Source of the DNA: Pseudomonadota bacterium
GTDB taxonomy: Bacteria > Pseudomonadota > Gammaproteobacteria > Burkholderiales > Burkholderiaceae_D
DNA: 50,158 bases
Assembly (NCBI GenBank): GCA_023449275.1
Contig: JAEXJM010000014.1
Span: 1-50,158 of the forward strand
Direction: 5' to 3'
The position numbers and the translations under genes were made by a program. The notes under the pieces were generated by a model that ran no database searches, had not been told where the DNA came from, and saw nothing but the letters and a program-made list of their open reading frames with translations. This document shows positions 7,584 through 16,419 of this stretch, in pieces (position 1 is the stretch's first letter; each line of letters opens with the position of its first letter).

Positions 7584-8462
7584 ATGCACAAAAGCTATAC
7601 GATTAATATCTTTCTTCCCAGCGGAGAAGCTTCCGGGCTTCGTATTCTCAGACGTCCTAACTGGACAGGAATAGGGCTTGCTTTTGCCCGTACGGGGTTT
7701 CAGGAGGCATCTTCACGCGCAGAATTAACGCAGCCTGGTGTTTATGTGCTGGTGGGTGATACTGCAGAAAGCTCTTTACCGACGGTGTATATTGGAGAAG
7801 GTGATCCGGTGATCAATCGCCTGGTTGAACACAACCGGAACAAGGATTTTTGGGAATGGGCCATTGTTTTTTCTTCAACGGACAATAGCATCAATAAAGC
7901 ATTTGTACAGCACCTTGAAAGCAGGCTCATTGATATTGCCCAGGCGAAAAAACGCTGTAATCTTGCCAATAACACCTCGCCAAAACGACCTACGCTCACA
8001 GAATCAGATCATGCGGACATGGAAAACTTTCTGGACAACATGCTCAGCATATTTCCATTGGTCGGTTTGTCAATATTCGAGAACACAAAAACGTCATCAA
8101 AGAACAAGCATAAAGACACGTTTCACATTAGTGGACGTGAAGGCGCAGATGCAACTGCTATCCAGCAACCCAACGGCTTTGTCGTATTGAAAAATTCCAA
8201 AGTAGCCTTGACGGTAACTGCGGGTATATCTCAATACATCATAAAACTTCGTCAAGACCTTGTGAAAAATGGTGTGCTGACAGAAAAAAATGGTCACTAC
8301 ATTGTTTTGGAAGATTATTCTTTTTCCTCTCCCAGTCTGGCTGCCAGTGTGGTGCTGGGAAGAAATACAAACGGGCGTTCCGGATGGAAAAACAAGGATG
8401 GACAATCCCTGAATGATCTGGCCGCATTGGCCGTTAAAAATAAAACTTTTTCGGATAATTGA
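7584..8462 (+). CDS. GIY-YIG nuclease-like protein with C-terminal DUF4357
   Basis: A 292-residue protein with a GIY-YIG fold at about 50-115 (GVYVLVG at 52-58, VYIGEGD at 68-74, and the likely catalytic Glu112 in QHLESRLI). A C-terminal DUF4357 segment follows (AASVVLGRNTNGRSGWKNKD, about 257-285). The start at ATG 7584 is preceded by AGGGGA; the open frame runs 28 codons further with no good site. It immediately precedes hsdM, whose possible TTG start would overlap this stop, so it is the first gene of the type I restriction-modification operon. DUF4357 proteins of this kind recur beside type I systems. Whether it cuts DNA, regulates the operon or adds another defence layer is unknown. Confidence 0.85.
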   Translation: MHKSYTINIFLPSGEASGLRILRRPNWTGIGLAFARTGFQEASSRAELTQPGVYVLVGDTAESSLPTVYIGEGDPVINRLVEHNRNKDFWEWAIVFSSTDNSINKAFVQHLESRLIDIAQAKKRCNLANNTSPKRPTLTESDHADMENFLDNMLSIFPLVGLSIFENTKTSSKNKHKDTFHISGREGADATAIQQPNGFVVLKNSKVALTVTAGISQYIIKLRQDLVKNGVLTEKNGHYIVLEDYSFSSPSLAASVVLGRNTNGRSGWKNKDGQSLNDLAALAVKNKTFSDN

Positions 8463-8473
8463 ATACAACATCC

Positions 8474-10666
8474 ATGACAAACAATACTCATCGTCAACTT
8501 GCAAACTTCATATGGGATATTTGCAATCTTTTGCGTGGCCCATATAAACGTAATGAATACAGAAAAGTGATTTTGCCTTTAACGGTCCTCCGTCGGTTCG
8601 ATGCATTATTGTCCCCAACCAAAAACAGGGCATTGGAAAAACATACAAAATTATTGGATGATCATGAAAAAAGGATGCAAGGCAAGAATAAGGAAGAACG
8701 TACTCCATTGTCTGAAGCAGTGATCAAGGCAGCACTGTCACAAATCACCGGTCTTGAGTTCTACAATCTTTCTCCCATGCGCTTTGCACCTAAAGATGAG
8801 GAATATTCCCTGCTGAATGACCCGGATAATCTGGCCCTCAATCTGAATACTTACATTGACCGTTTTTCGCCTGATGTACGGGAAATTATCAACCGTTTCA
8901 AGTTTGGTGAACAGCTTGCCTATATGAATGAAAAAGGCATTCTATATGAAGTTGTCAAGGCGTTTTGCAGTAACAATATTGACCTTTCAGCAGAGGCGGT
9001 GGATAACCAGCAGATGGGTTATGTATTTGAGGAACTCATCCGCATCGGTGCCGAGCAATCCAACGAAGAAGCTGGAGAGCATTTTACTCCACGTGAAGTG
9101 ATCCGCCTGATGGTCAATCTCCTGTTGGCTCCGGAAGAAGATCTTGCCAAAAGCCATGTCGTTAAAACCCTGTATGACCCTGCCTGTGGTACGGGTGGCA
9201 TTCTGGCAATGGGCGATGAGTACTTGCATGCATTAAACGCTGATTCAAAACCCTTGTTGTATGGACAAGACTGGAATGATGAAGCCTGGGCAGTGTGCAA
9301 GTCCGACATGCTCATCAAAGGCAGTGATGCTGAAAACATCATTCGTGGCGATACCTTTTCCCAGGATGGCTTCACTTTCAAAACCGATGGAAGCAAATGG
9401 ACGTTTGACTATATGATGGCCAATCCTCCTTTCGGGGTGGAGTGGAAGCAGCAGCAGAAGTTCATTGAAAACGAATACGACAAGCTGGGCTATGCCGGGC
9501 GTTTTGGTGCGGGGCTGCCCCGCATTAATGATGGCGCATTGCTTTTCCTTCAGCATATGATATCCAAAATGCAGCCTGTCGATAAGGGCGGCAGTCGTAT
9601 TGGCATCGTGTTTAATGGTTCGCCCCTGTTTACGGGTGATGCTGGTAGTGGTGAGAGTGAGATACGCCGGTGGATTATTGAAAATGACTGGCTTGATGCC
9701 ATTGTCGCCTTGCCGGAACAACTTTTTTATAACACCGGCATTGCCACCTATATCTGGATCGTTACCAATAAGAAAGTGGAGGAGCGTAAAGGCAGGATAC
9801 AGCTTATCGATGCCCGTCATTTCTGGGTGCAGATGGAAAAAAGTCTGGGCAACAAGCGTCGCAGAATAGGCGAATGTACAGAGCAGCATCCCAAAGACCC
9901 TGACGATATCGCAGACATTACCCGTATCTACCATGACTTTGTTGATGGCGATACACGCCGCTTTACCCGTAACGGACTGGGAAATGGATCGGGCAAGGAA
10001 CTGGTGGTCAGCCGAATCTTTAACAATGCAGATTTCGGTTATTACAAGGTCACGGTAGAGCGTCCGCTCAAACTGTCGTTTGCTGCCATGCCAGAACGTG
10101 TGGCCCGACTTTCTGAACAAAGCGGTTTCAGGAATCTGGCTTCCAGCAAAAAGAAAAAAGAAGAAGAGCGGCAGGCTGACATTGCCGCTGGCAAGGCCAG
10201 ACAACAGGAAATACGGCATTTGCTCGAATCCTTCAGAAACACACATGGTGACAAACTGTTTCTCGACAGAAAAGATTTTCGCGCTGCGCTCAAGGCTGAA
10301 CAAAAAAGCTATGGCATTACCTTGAGCGCTTCGGAACGCAAGAGCATTGAAGAGGCACTGGGCGAACGGGATGAAAATGCTGCGATTTGCGTTGCGCCCA
10401 ACGGCAAACCGGAGCCGGATACCAGCCTGCGCGATACGGAAAATATTCCACTGACTGAAGATATTGATGCCTATATCAGGCGTGAAGTCTTGCCCCATGT
10501 TCCGGATGCGTGGGTTGACAAGAGCAAGACGAAAGTGGGCTATGAAATCCCGCTGAACCGCCATTTCTATGTATACGAACCACCCCGCCCACTCGAAGTG
10601 ATTGCGGCGGAAATAAAGGAACTGGAAAGCGACATCATGCGTCTTTTGGCTGAGGTAGCCCAATGA
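8474..10666 (+). CDS. hsdM: Type I restriction-modification methyltransferase subunit M
   Basis: A 730-residue N6-adenine methyltransferase. The N-terminal HsdM helical domain (about 1-140: ANFIWDICNLLRGPYKRNEY, VILPLTVLRRFDALL) is followed by the Rossmann methylase with motif I DPACGTGG (235-242) and the catalytic NPPF at 317-320. A long C-terminal extension with charged helices ends near 700-730 in the region that contacts HsdS. ATG 8474 was chosen because MTNNTHRQLANFIW is the usual family N terminus; an upstream TTG at 8459 would overlap the preceding stop. The stop overlaps the hsdS start by four bases (ATGA), so subunit synthesis is coupled. Together with HsdS it forms the modification enzyme. 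Confidence 0.95.
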   Translation: MTNNTHRQLANFIWDICNLLRGPYKRNEYRKVILPLTVLRRFDALLSPTKNRALEKHTKLLDDHEKRMQGKNKEERTPLSEAVIKAALSQITGLEFYNLSPMRFAPKDEEYSLLNDPDNLALNLNTYIDRFSPDVREIINRFKFGEQLAYMNEKGILYEVVKAFCSNNIDLSAEAVDNQQMGYVFEELIRIGAEQSNEEAGEHFTPREVIRLMVNLLLAPEEDLAKSHVVKTLYDPACGTGGILAMGDEYLHALNADSKPLLYGQDWNDEAWAVCKSDMLIKGSDAENIIRGDTFSQDGFTFKTDGSKWTFDYMMANPPFGVEWKQQQKFIENEYDKLGYAGRFGAGLPRINDGALLFLQHMISKMQPVDKGGSRIGIVFNGSPLFTGDAGSGESEIRRWIIENDWLDAIVALPEQLFYNTGIATYIWIVTNKKVEERKGRIQLIDARHFWVQMEKSLGNKRRRIGECTEQHPKDPDDIADITRIYHDFVDGDTRRFTRNGLGNGSGKELVVSRIFNNADFGYYKVTVERPLKLSFAAMPERVARLSEQSGFRNLASSKKKKEEERQADIAAGKARQQEIRHLLESFRNTHGDKLFLDRKDFRAALKAEQKSYGITLSASERKSIEEALGERDENAAICVAPNGKPEPDTSLRDTENIPLTEDIDAYIRREVLPHVPDAWVDKSKTKVGYEIPLNRHFYVYEPPRPLEVIAAEIKELESDIMRLLAEVAQ

Positions 10667-12033
10667 AATGGCAGCCGTATCCGAAGTATAAAGATTCCGG
10701 TGAGGATTGGTTGGGGGCGGTACCGGAAGGATGGGAAACTAGAACAATAAAAAGAACGAGCTACCTGAAAGGGCGTGTCGGCTGGAAAGGGCTGACATCA
10801 CAAGAATATCAAACAGATGGATACGCATATCTTGTTACAGGCACAGACTTTAATGATAAATTTATTGACTGGGATAGTTGCCATTTTATTACTCAAGAAA
10901 GGTATGAAGATGATCCTTTCATCCAATTATCTAATGGCGATTTATTGATAACTAAAGACGGAACTATTGGGAAAGTTTCTTTAGTAAAAAATCTTGATAA
11001 ACCTGCGTGCTTGAATAGTGGGATATTTCTTGTTCGTCCGCTAAGTTCCTTCATAAACGAATTTCTTTATTGGGTATTATCTTCTTTTGTTTTCAAAGAA
11101 TTCATTAGATTAAGAGCATCTGGTACTACTATCCTGCATCTTTACCAGAATGTTTTTGAAGAGTTTATCTATCCCGTCCCATCTATTGAAGAACAACAAG
11201 CCATTGCCACTTTTCTGGACAAAGAAACAGGCCGCATTGATGCATTGATTGCGAAAAAGAAAACGCTTATTGAAAAGCTCAAAGAACAGCGCACAGCCAT
11301 CATTTCCAATGCCGTGACCAGAGGGTTGCCTGATGATGTTGCGCCGCGCTATGGGCTTGTACCGCATACTCATTTCAAACTTTCCGATGTTGACTGGCTG
11401 GGGCATGTGCCGAAAGGGTGGGAGATTAAAGCGATCAAATGGATTAGTTCGGTTCAGAGAGGGGCATCTCCAAGACCAATAGATGATCCCATCTATTTTG
11501 ACGATGAAGGAGAATATTCTTGGGTACGAATAGCTGATGTGACTGCATCAGATAGATATTTAACTCAGACAACTCAAAGGTTATCTAGGCTTGGGAGCTC
11601 ATTAAGTGTCAAGTTATGCCCTAATGAACTTTTTTTAAGTATCGCTGCAACTGTTGGAAAGCCGTGTATTTCAAAAATTAAATGCTGTATTCATGACGGC
11701 TTTGTTTATTTTCCTCAACTAAAAGAAAATACAGACTTTTTGTTCTATATATTTGCTTGTGGACAACCTTACTTGGGATTGGGTAAATTCGGAACACAGC
11801 TGAATTTGAATACAGATACTGTCGGGAGCATTAAAGTTGCGCTTCCACCTCTCGAAGAACAACAAGCTATCGCTTCCTACCTTGATGAACAAACCGGCAA
11901 AATAGATACCCTCATTGCGAAGGTGGAGCAGGCGATCACTACCTTGCAGGAATACCGGAGTGCACTGATCACCGCGGCGGTGACAGGCAAGATCGATGTT
12001 CGTAATGAAGCACACGCGCAGGAGGTTTCATGA
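10663..12033 (+). CDS. hsdS: Type I restriction-modification specificity subunit S
   Basis: A 456-residue specificity subunit with the classic duplicated design: target-recognition domain 1 (about 20-165), a conserved helical spacer (EEQQAIATFLDKETGRIDAL plus LKEQRTAIISNAVTRGL), target-recognition domain 2 (about 245-390) and a second spacer (EEQQAIASYLDEQTGKIDTL plus LQEYRSALITAAVTGKI). Each half opens with a matching DWLG-VP-GWE motif. The DNA of both recognition domains is visibly more AT-rich than the conserved spacers, as expected for exchangeable domains. It dictates the bipartite DNA target of the complex, which cannot be read from sequence. It overlaps hsdM and hsdR by four bases on each side. 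Confidence 0.95.
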   Translation: MKWQPYPKYKDSGEDWLGAVPEGWETRTIKRTSYLKGRVGWKGLTSQEYQTDGYAYLVTGTDFNDKFIDWDSCHFITQERYEDDPFIQLSNGDLLITKDGTIGKVSLVKNLDKPACLNSGIFLVRPLSSFINEFLYWVLSSFVFKEFIRLRASGTTILHLYQNVFEEFIYPVPSIEEQQAIATFLDKETGRIDALIAKKKTLIEKLKEQRTAIISNAVTRGLPDDVAPRYGLVPHTHFKLSDVDWLGHVPKGWEIKAIKWISSVQRGASPRPIDDPIYFDDEGEYSWVRIADVTASDRYLTQTTQRLSRLGSSLSVKLCPNELFLSIAATVGKPCISKIKCCIHDGFVYFPQLKENTDFLFYIFACGQPYLGLGKFGTQLNLNTDTVGSIKVALPPLEEQQAIASYLDEQTGKIDTLIAKVEQAITTLQEYRSALITAAVTGKIDVRNEAHAQEVS

Positions 12034-15000
12034 AAAAAGACAAAGAGAAAAACTTTGAAGGCTATCTTGAAGAAATCCTGCAAGCGAAAGGCTGGGAGGC
12101 CGGAGACAAAAAAGAGTGGGATAAAACCAGAGCCCTTTTCCCGGCACGGGTGTTGGCCTTTATCGAACGTTCACAGCCTGATCTTTGGCAAGGCATGCTA
12201 GCCCAGCATGGTCAATCCTTTCCTGAAAAATTGCTGGCAGACCTTGTTTCCGAGTTGCACATCAAAGGTTCTTTATATGTATTGCGGCACGGTTTCAAGT
12301 GTTACGGCAAGCTGTTCAGGATGGCCTACTTCAGACCTGCTCACAAGCTGAATCCGGATACGTTGGCCTTATATGCACAGAACCAGCTTACTTTGACCCG
12401 GCAAATTCCCTGTCATTCCAATGACAAGAGTACAGTGGATATGCTTTTCGCCCTGAATGGCATTCCTGTTGCCACCTGTGAACTCAAAAACCCCTTGAGT
12501 GGGCAAACATGGCAGCATGCCGTCAGGCAATATAAAACCGATCGCAATCCCAATGCGCAGCTCTTTGCTTTCAAACGCCGTGCGCTGGTGCATTTTGCCG
12601 CTGATACCGAAGAAGTACACATGACCACACGCATCAATGGGGACAAGACATTTTTCCTGCCCTTTAACAGGGGCAGTGCACCGGGTGAGCTTGTTTGCGG
12701 AAAGGGTAATCCGCAACATCCTTCAGGCTACCGCACGGGCTATTTTTGGGAAGAGGTGCTGGAGCGTGACAGCTTTTTGAATATTCTTGCCCGTTACATG
12801 TTTGTTCAGGTGGAAGAGAAAAAGGAACTGGGCACCGATGGCAAAATGCATCTGAAAAAAACGGAGACCATGATTTTTCCCCGTTACCACCAGCTTGATG
12901 CCACACGAAAGCTGATTGCTGAAAGCAAGGCGCAAGGGGCAGGATACAGTTATCTTATCCAGCACTCGGCAGGAAGTGGCAAGACGAACAGTATTGCATG
13001 GCTCTCACACCAGCTCGCTACGCTGCATACCGATGACAATAAAAAAGTGTTTGATTGCGTGGTGGTGGTGACAGACAGGCAGGTGCTCGATAGGCAATTG
13101 CAGGGGGCCATCTACCAGATTGAACATGCGCAAGGAGTGGTCAAGACCATTGATCAGGATTCCAAACAATTGGCCCGGGCACTTGTCGATGGTACCAGTA
13201 TCGTGGTGACCACTTTGCAGAAATTTCCTTTTGTGCTCAATGGCTTATTGTATGTCGCTGGCGAAACGGATGTGGATGCGCCAAGTGCGGAGGCAGTGGA
13301 GCTAAGCAAGAAATGGCAGCAGGAAATTGCCGGGCGCAAGTATGCGGTTATTGTGGATGAAGCACACTCCAGCCAAACCGGTGATACCGCGCAGGAAATG
13401 AAGCGCATTCTGGGTGTGGCGGACTTGTCGGAATCAGAAGAGCCCACCTATGAAGATGCACTTAACGCGGTGGCCAGTTCACGCATCAAACGCGACAACC
13501 TGAGCATGTTCGCTTTTACGGCAACGCCAAAAGGCAAGACATTGCAACTGTTTGGCGTAAAGGGACCAAATGGCCCGCGTCCGTTCCATTTATACAGTAT
13601 GAGACAAGCGATCGAGGAAGGGTTCATTCTCGATGTGGTACAGAACTTCACTCACTATCATACCTATTTCAAACTGGCGAAAAAGATTGCCGACGATCCG
13701 CAGCTTGACAAACGCAAGACTGCAAAAAAGCTGGTCAAGTATTTGCATATGCATCCGACTAATGTAGAGCAAAAAACGACCGTCATTGTCGAGCATTTTA
13801 AAGACCATGTTCTGCCAAAACTGGGCGGCAGGGCAAAAGCAATGGTGGTGACAGGTTCTCGCGCCAGTGTCATGCAGTACAAGCGCAGTTTTGACAGGTA
13901 TATCAAAGACAATAACTACACCAATATCCGTACTCTGGTCGCTTTCAGTGGCAAGGTATCCGATCCTTTAACTGGTGAAGAGGTTGCCGAGTCGCAAGTC
14001 AATTTCGATCCTGTACATGGGAAAGGGATATCGGAGAGCCAGTTACCTGAATTCTTTGCAGGGCCCGAGTTCCAGATTTTACTGGCGGCAGAAAAATACC
14101 AGACCGGTTTTGACCAGCCTCTGTTACAGGCGATGTATGTGGACAAGCGTCTGGACGATGTGCAGGCCGTGCAGACGCTTTCCCGGCTTAACCGTATTTA
14201 TCCAGGAAAGCGCGAGCCATTCGTACTGGATTTCGTCAATAAAGAAGAAGACATTTATCGTGCGTTCAAGCCTTATTATGATGCTGTGACCCTGAAGGAA
14301 GAATCGGAGCCTGCACAACTGGCAGCGCTCAAACACGAACTGGACGGGATGCAGGTATATTATGAAAGCGAAGTGGAGTCCTTTGCAGAAGTGTTCTACA
14401 AACCGCTGCTCAAACAAAAGAAAGCGGACCATGCCGATCTCTACCGTTTTCTTGCGCCGGCGCAAGATCGTTTCAGGGCATTGCAACACGAGGAAGAGCG
14501 TGTTGTCTTTCAGGACAGACTTAATGCCTATGTGCGGCTTTACAATTTCCTGAGTCAAATAATCCCGTATGTTGATTTGGACCTTGAAAAGCTGTTCAGT
14601 TTTGGACGTGCCTTGTTGCCGCTTCTGCGTAAAGACGAAAAATCCGATCCAATCAACATTGAAGAAGATGTCACTCTCGAATATTATCGGCTCGAGCGAC
14701 AGGAAACCACAAAAATTGATCTGGCAACCGGCGATATGCAACCTGTTAAAAGCCCTACAGCGGTTGGTACAGGCCAGAAAAAGAATGAAGAGGTGCCACT
14801 TTCCGAGTTGATCACATTACTCAATGAAAAGTATGGCACGGAATTTAACGATGAAGAACGTCTATTCCTGGAACAGGTGCAGGTCAAAGCACTGAACACC
14901 GATGAAATTGTCCAGCTTGGTATGGTGAATCTGTTTGATAAATTTCTTCTGGCTTTCCAGCCGCACATGCAAAATCTGCTGATTGGTCTTATGCAGCAGA

Positions 15001-15131
15001 ATGACGGTGTGGTTACCAAATATCTTGATGACAAGGACTTTGGTAATGATGTACTACATGGTATGGCTCAATCTGTTTATGGTGAAATACAAAAAAGAAA
15101 GCATGTTGAACAGCGAAAGTCCGGCTTGTAA
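12030..15131 (+). CDS. hsdR: Type I restriction-modification endonuclease/translocase subunit R
   Basis: A 1033-residue motor-nuclease. The N-terminal PD-(D/E)xK nuclease ends in the catalytic ELK at 151-153 (GIPVATCELKNPLSGQ). The superfamily 2 helicase core has Walker A HSAGSGKT (about 312-319), DEAH box at 443-446 (IVDEAHSSQTGD), motif III FTATPKG, and motif VI-like QTLSRLNR. A C-terminal helical region should bind the M2S core. A strong GGAGG sits before the ATG, which overlaps the hsdS stop by four bases. The frame is intact throughout, so the system is probably functional. It cleaves unmodified DNA after ATP-driven translocation. Confidence 0.95.
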   Translation: MKKDKEKNFEGYLEEILQAKGWEAGDKKEWDKTRALFPARVLAFIERSQPDLWQGMLAQHGQSFPEKLLADLVSELHIKGSLYVLRHGFKCYGKLFRMAYFRPAHKLNPDTLALYAQNQLTLTRQIPCHSNDKSTVDMLFALNGIPVATCELKNPLSGQTWQHAVRQYKTDRNPNAQLFAFKRRALVHFAADTEEVHMTTRINGDKTFFLPFNRGSAPGELVCGKGNPQHPSGYRTGYFWEEVLERDSFLNILARYMFVQVEEKKELGTDGKMHLKKTETMIFPRYHQLDATRKLIAESKAQGAGYSYLIQHSAGSGKTNSIAWLSHQLATLHTDDNKKVFDCVVVVTDRQVLDRQLQGAIYQIEHAQGVVKTIDQDSKQLARALVDGTSIVVTTLQKFPFVLNGLLYVAGETDVDAPSAEAVELSKKWQQEIAGRKYAVIVDEAHSSQTGDTAQEMKRILGVADLSESEEPTYEDALNAVASSRIKRDNLSMFAFTATPKGKTLQLFGVKGPNGPRPFHLYSMRQAIEEGFILDVVQNFTHYHTYFKLAKKIADDPQLDKRKTAKKLVKYLHMHPTNVEQKTTVIVEHFKDHVLPKLGGRAKAMVVTGSRASVMQYKRSFDRYIKDNNYTNIRTLVAFSGKVSDPLTGEEVAESQVNFDPVHGKGISESQLPEFFAGPEFQILLAAEKYQTGFDQPLLQAMYVDKRLDDVQAVQTLSRLNRIYPGKREPFVLDFVNKEEDIYRAFKPYYDAVTLKEESEPAQLAALKHELDGMQVYYESEVESFAEVFYKPLLKQKKADHADLYRFLAPAQDRFRALQHEEERVVFQDRLNAYVRLYNFLSQIIPYVDLDLEKLFSFGRALLPLLRKDEKSDPINIEEDVTLEYYRLERQETTKIDLATGDMQPVKSPTAVGTGQKKNEEVPLSELITLLNEKYGTEFNDEERLFLEQVQVKALNTDEIVQLGMVNLFDKFLLAFQPHMQNLLIGLMQQNDGVVTKYLDDKDFGNDVLHGMAQSVYGEIQKRKHVEQRKSGL

Positions 15132-15342
15132 TGCAGGGAAGAGACTATTTATTAATGAATGACGGTAAATTGTGCTCATGAATATGGCTGTGGGAAAAGC
15201 TTGTGCAATTATCTCATTTTGGGGTGAATGACCGGATGGTAGTAACGGGCGGTTCAATTTTGTAATATTTGCAGTATTTTCATGAGAGGTCGTGTCTATA
15301 GCACTGCCAATAGCTGATGTAGGTATGTATCTCACGAAAGTT

Positions 15343-15382
15343 AAATCGCAATTCGTTTTAAATCAACGAATTGCGATTTTTT
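15343..15382 (+). terminator. Strong terminator downstream of the restriction-modification operon
   Basis: A perfect 15-bp stem AAATCGCAATTCGTT / AACGAATTGCGATTT with a 7-nt loop and T run. It closely resembles, base for base in most positions, the tRNA-Ser terminator at 7289-7325 on the other side of the restriction-modification block. Confidence 0.85.
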
Positions 15383-15487
15383 AGAACGGAAAAGCGCGTT
15401 GGTTTCGATAATATCGCTTCCGGCTTTTGGGAATGATCAAGAACATAAACGTAAACGGCACATATAAAAACATTTTTGCCCTGAGTG

Positions 15488-15496
15488 TGTTATGAT
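15488..15496 (+). promoter_or_regulatory. Extended -10 promoter for the cold-shock gene
   Basis: TGTTATGAT (TGn plus TATGAT) lies about 145 bases before the cold-shock ATG. It would give a 5' untranslated leader of about 135 bases, the kind of long structured leader common for cspA-type genes. No good -35 was found. Confidence 0.4.
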
Positions 15497-15639
15497 GCAA
15501 CCTCAATATTTTCAAGTCTTGGATTCAATCAGTTTCGTCGTAGTGCCCTCGCAGTATCTCTTCGTCTCATTCAGTCTTCCTTGATTATCTTGCTCCCGGG
15601 GCGTTTGCCCTTCATTTATATTTTTTAAGGAATTCCATA

Positions 15640-15843
15640 ATGGAAACAGGTACTGTCAAGTGGTTCAATGATTCTAAAGGTTTTGGTTTTATCACACCGG
15701 ACAATCACGGCGCTGATCTTTTTGCTCATTTTTCCGAAATTCAGTCGGGCGGTTTCAAGTCGCTTGAAGAAGGCCAGAAAGTGAAGTTTGAATCTGGCGT
15801 CGGGCAAAAGGGGCCACAGGCGAAAAACATCCAGCCGATGTAA
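15640..15843 (+). CDS. CspA-family cold-shock protein
   Basis: A 67-residue single cold-shock domain: METGTVKWFNDSKGFGFITP with RNP1 KGFGFI and RNP2-like LFAHFS, ending AKNIQPM. It binds single-stranded RNA/DNA as a chaperone. AAGGA precedes the ATG. The length is normal. A terminator hairpin follows ten bases after the stop. A long leader upstream suggests post-transcriptional temperature control (inference from family). The paralogue number cannot be assigned. Confidence 0.95.
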   Translation: METGTVKWFNDSKGFGFITPDNHGADLFAHFSEIQSGGFKSLEEGQKVKFESGVGQKGPQAKNIQPM

Positions 15844-15851
15844 TTTTCCGA

Positions 15852-15875
15852 AAGCCCCTGAAAAGGGGCTTTTTT
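15852..15875 (+). terminator. Terminator of the cold-shock gene
   Basis: AAGCCCC / GGGGCTT with a TGAAAA loop is followed by six or more T residues. Confidence 0.85.
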
Positions 15876-15898
15876 ATTTTCACCCACAAGGAGAAAAA

Positions 15899-16084
15899 AT
15901 GAAAAATTCAAACGAAATGAGCCATGCGGTTTGCGATAACTGCGGTGGGCATATCGACAGGGATGGCAACTCTGTGACCGTTGAAATCAATCAGGTTTCA
16001 TTTGAATTCTGTTCGAGTGAATGCGATATCGAACGCAGGGCCAATCTTGCGCTCATGAACATGACGGGCTGGAATGCCGCGTAA
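15899..16084 (+). CDS. Small zinc-knuckle protein of unknown function
   Basis: A 61-residue protein with a perfect AAGGAG five bases before its ATG. Two cysteine pairs, CDNC (residues about 13-16) and CSSEC (about 39-43), 22 residues apart, suggest a treble-clef/TRASH-like zinc site. Between them is a short beta hairpin (SVTVEINQVSFEF), then a C-terminal helix (DIERRANLALMNMTGW). There is no signal peptide. It sits just downstream of the cold-shock terminator and could be expressed by read-through. No specific family is recognised. Likely roles would be metal or protein binding, stated as inference only. Confidence 0.7.
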   Translation: MKNSNEMSHAVCDNCGGHIDRDGNSVTVEINQVSFEFCSSECDIERRANLALMNMTGWNAA

Positions 16085-16419
16085 ATCGCGGTACTGACAA
16101 GGTCATGCAAGAGAATACCGCAGCTCTTCATTCATTTTCCCGTATCGGACAGGAGCCATGAGGGCGGTATTCGCAAGAAGTCGCACGTAATGTATCTTTG
16201 GCCATGCCCGGCATGTGCCGTTTTCGGGCAACTTTCATTTCAGTCAACTTCATCATGGGTTCAAGGCATTCATATTCTGAATGCATCCCTCTGAAAATTA
16301 CCGTCCCGGATGTCATTTCCAATGCAGAAAAGCAGGGAACACCGATGACGGCAGTCTATGGCAACGCTGATCAGCTTATACTAGTGCCGACCTCCGGAAT
16401 TCACAGAAAGGAAGCACAC
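16085..16419. other. Intergenic region before the alkyltransferase gene
   Basis: No convincing gene was seen. A 64-codon minus-strand frame and an in-frame extension of the downstream gene lack ribosome sites and recognisable sequence. No clear regulatory element was found. Confidence 0.4.

Larger units (their letters stand above)
15132..15639. other. Intergenic region between hsdR and cold-shock gene
   Basis: The first 210 bases hold only weak open frames, one of them antisense to the hsdR end, without family resemblance. A strong hairpin terminator stands at 15343-15382. The last 150 bases look like the promoter and long 5' leader of the cold-shock gene. Confidence 0.5.

Noticed and set aside
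15054..15335. 93-codon minus-strand frame overlapping the hsdR end
   Set aside because: No ribosome site and it overlaps a certain gene; no family resemblance.
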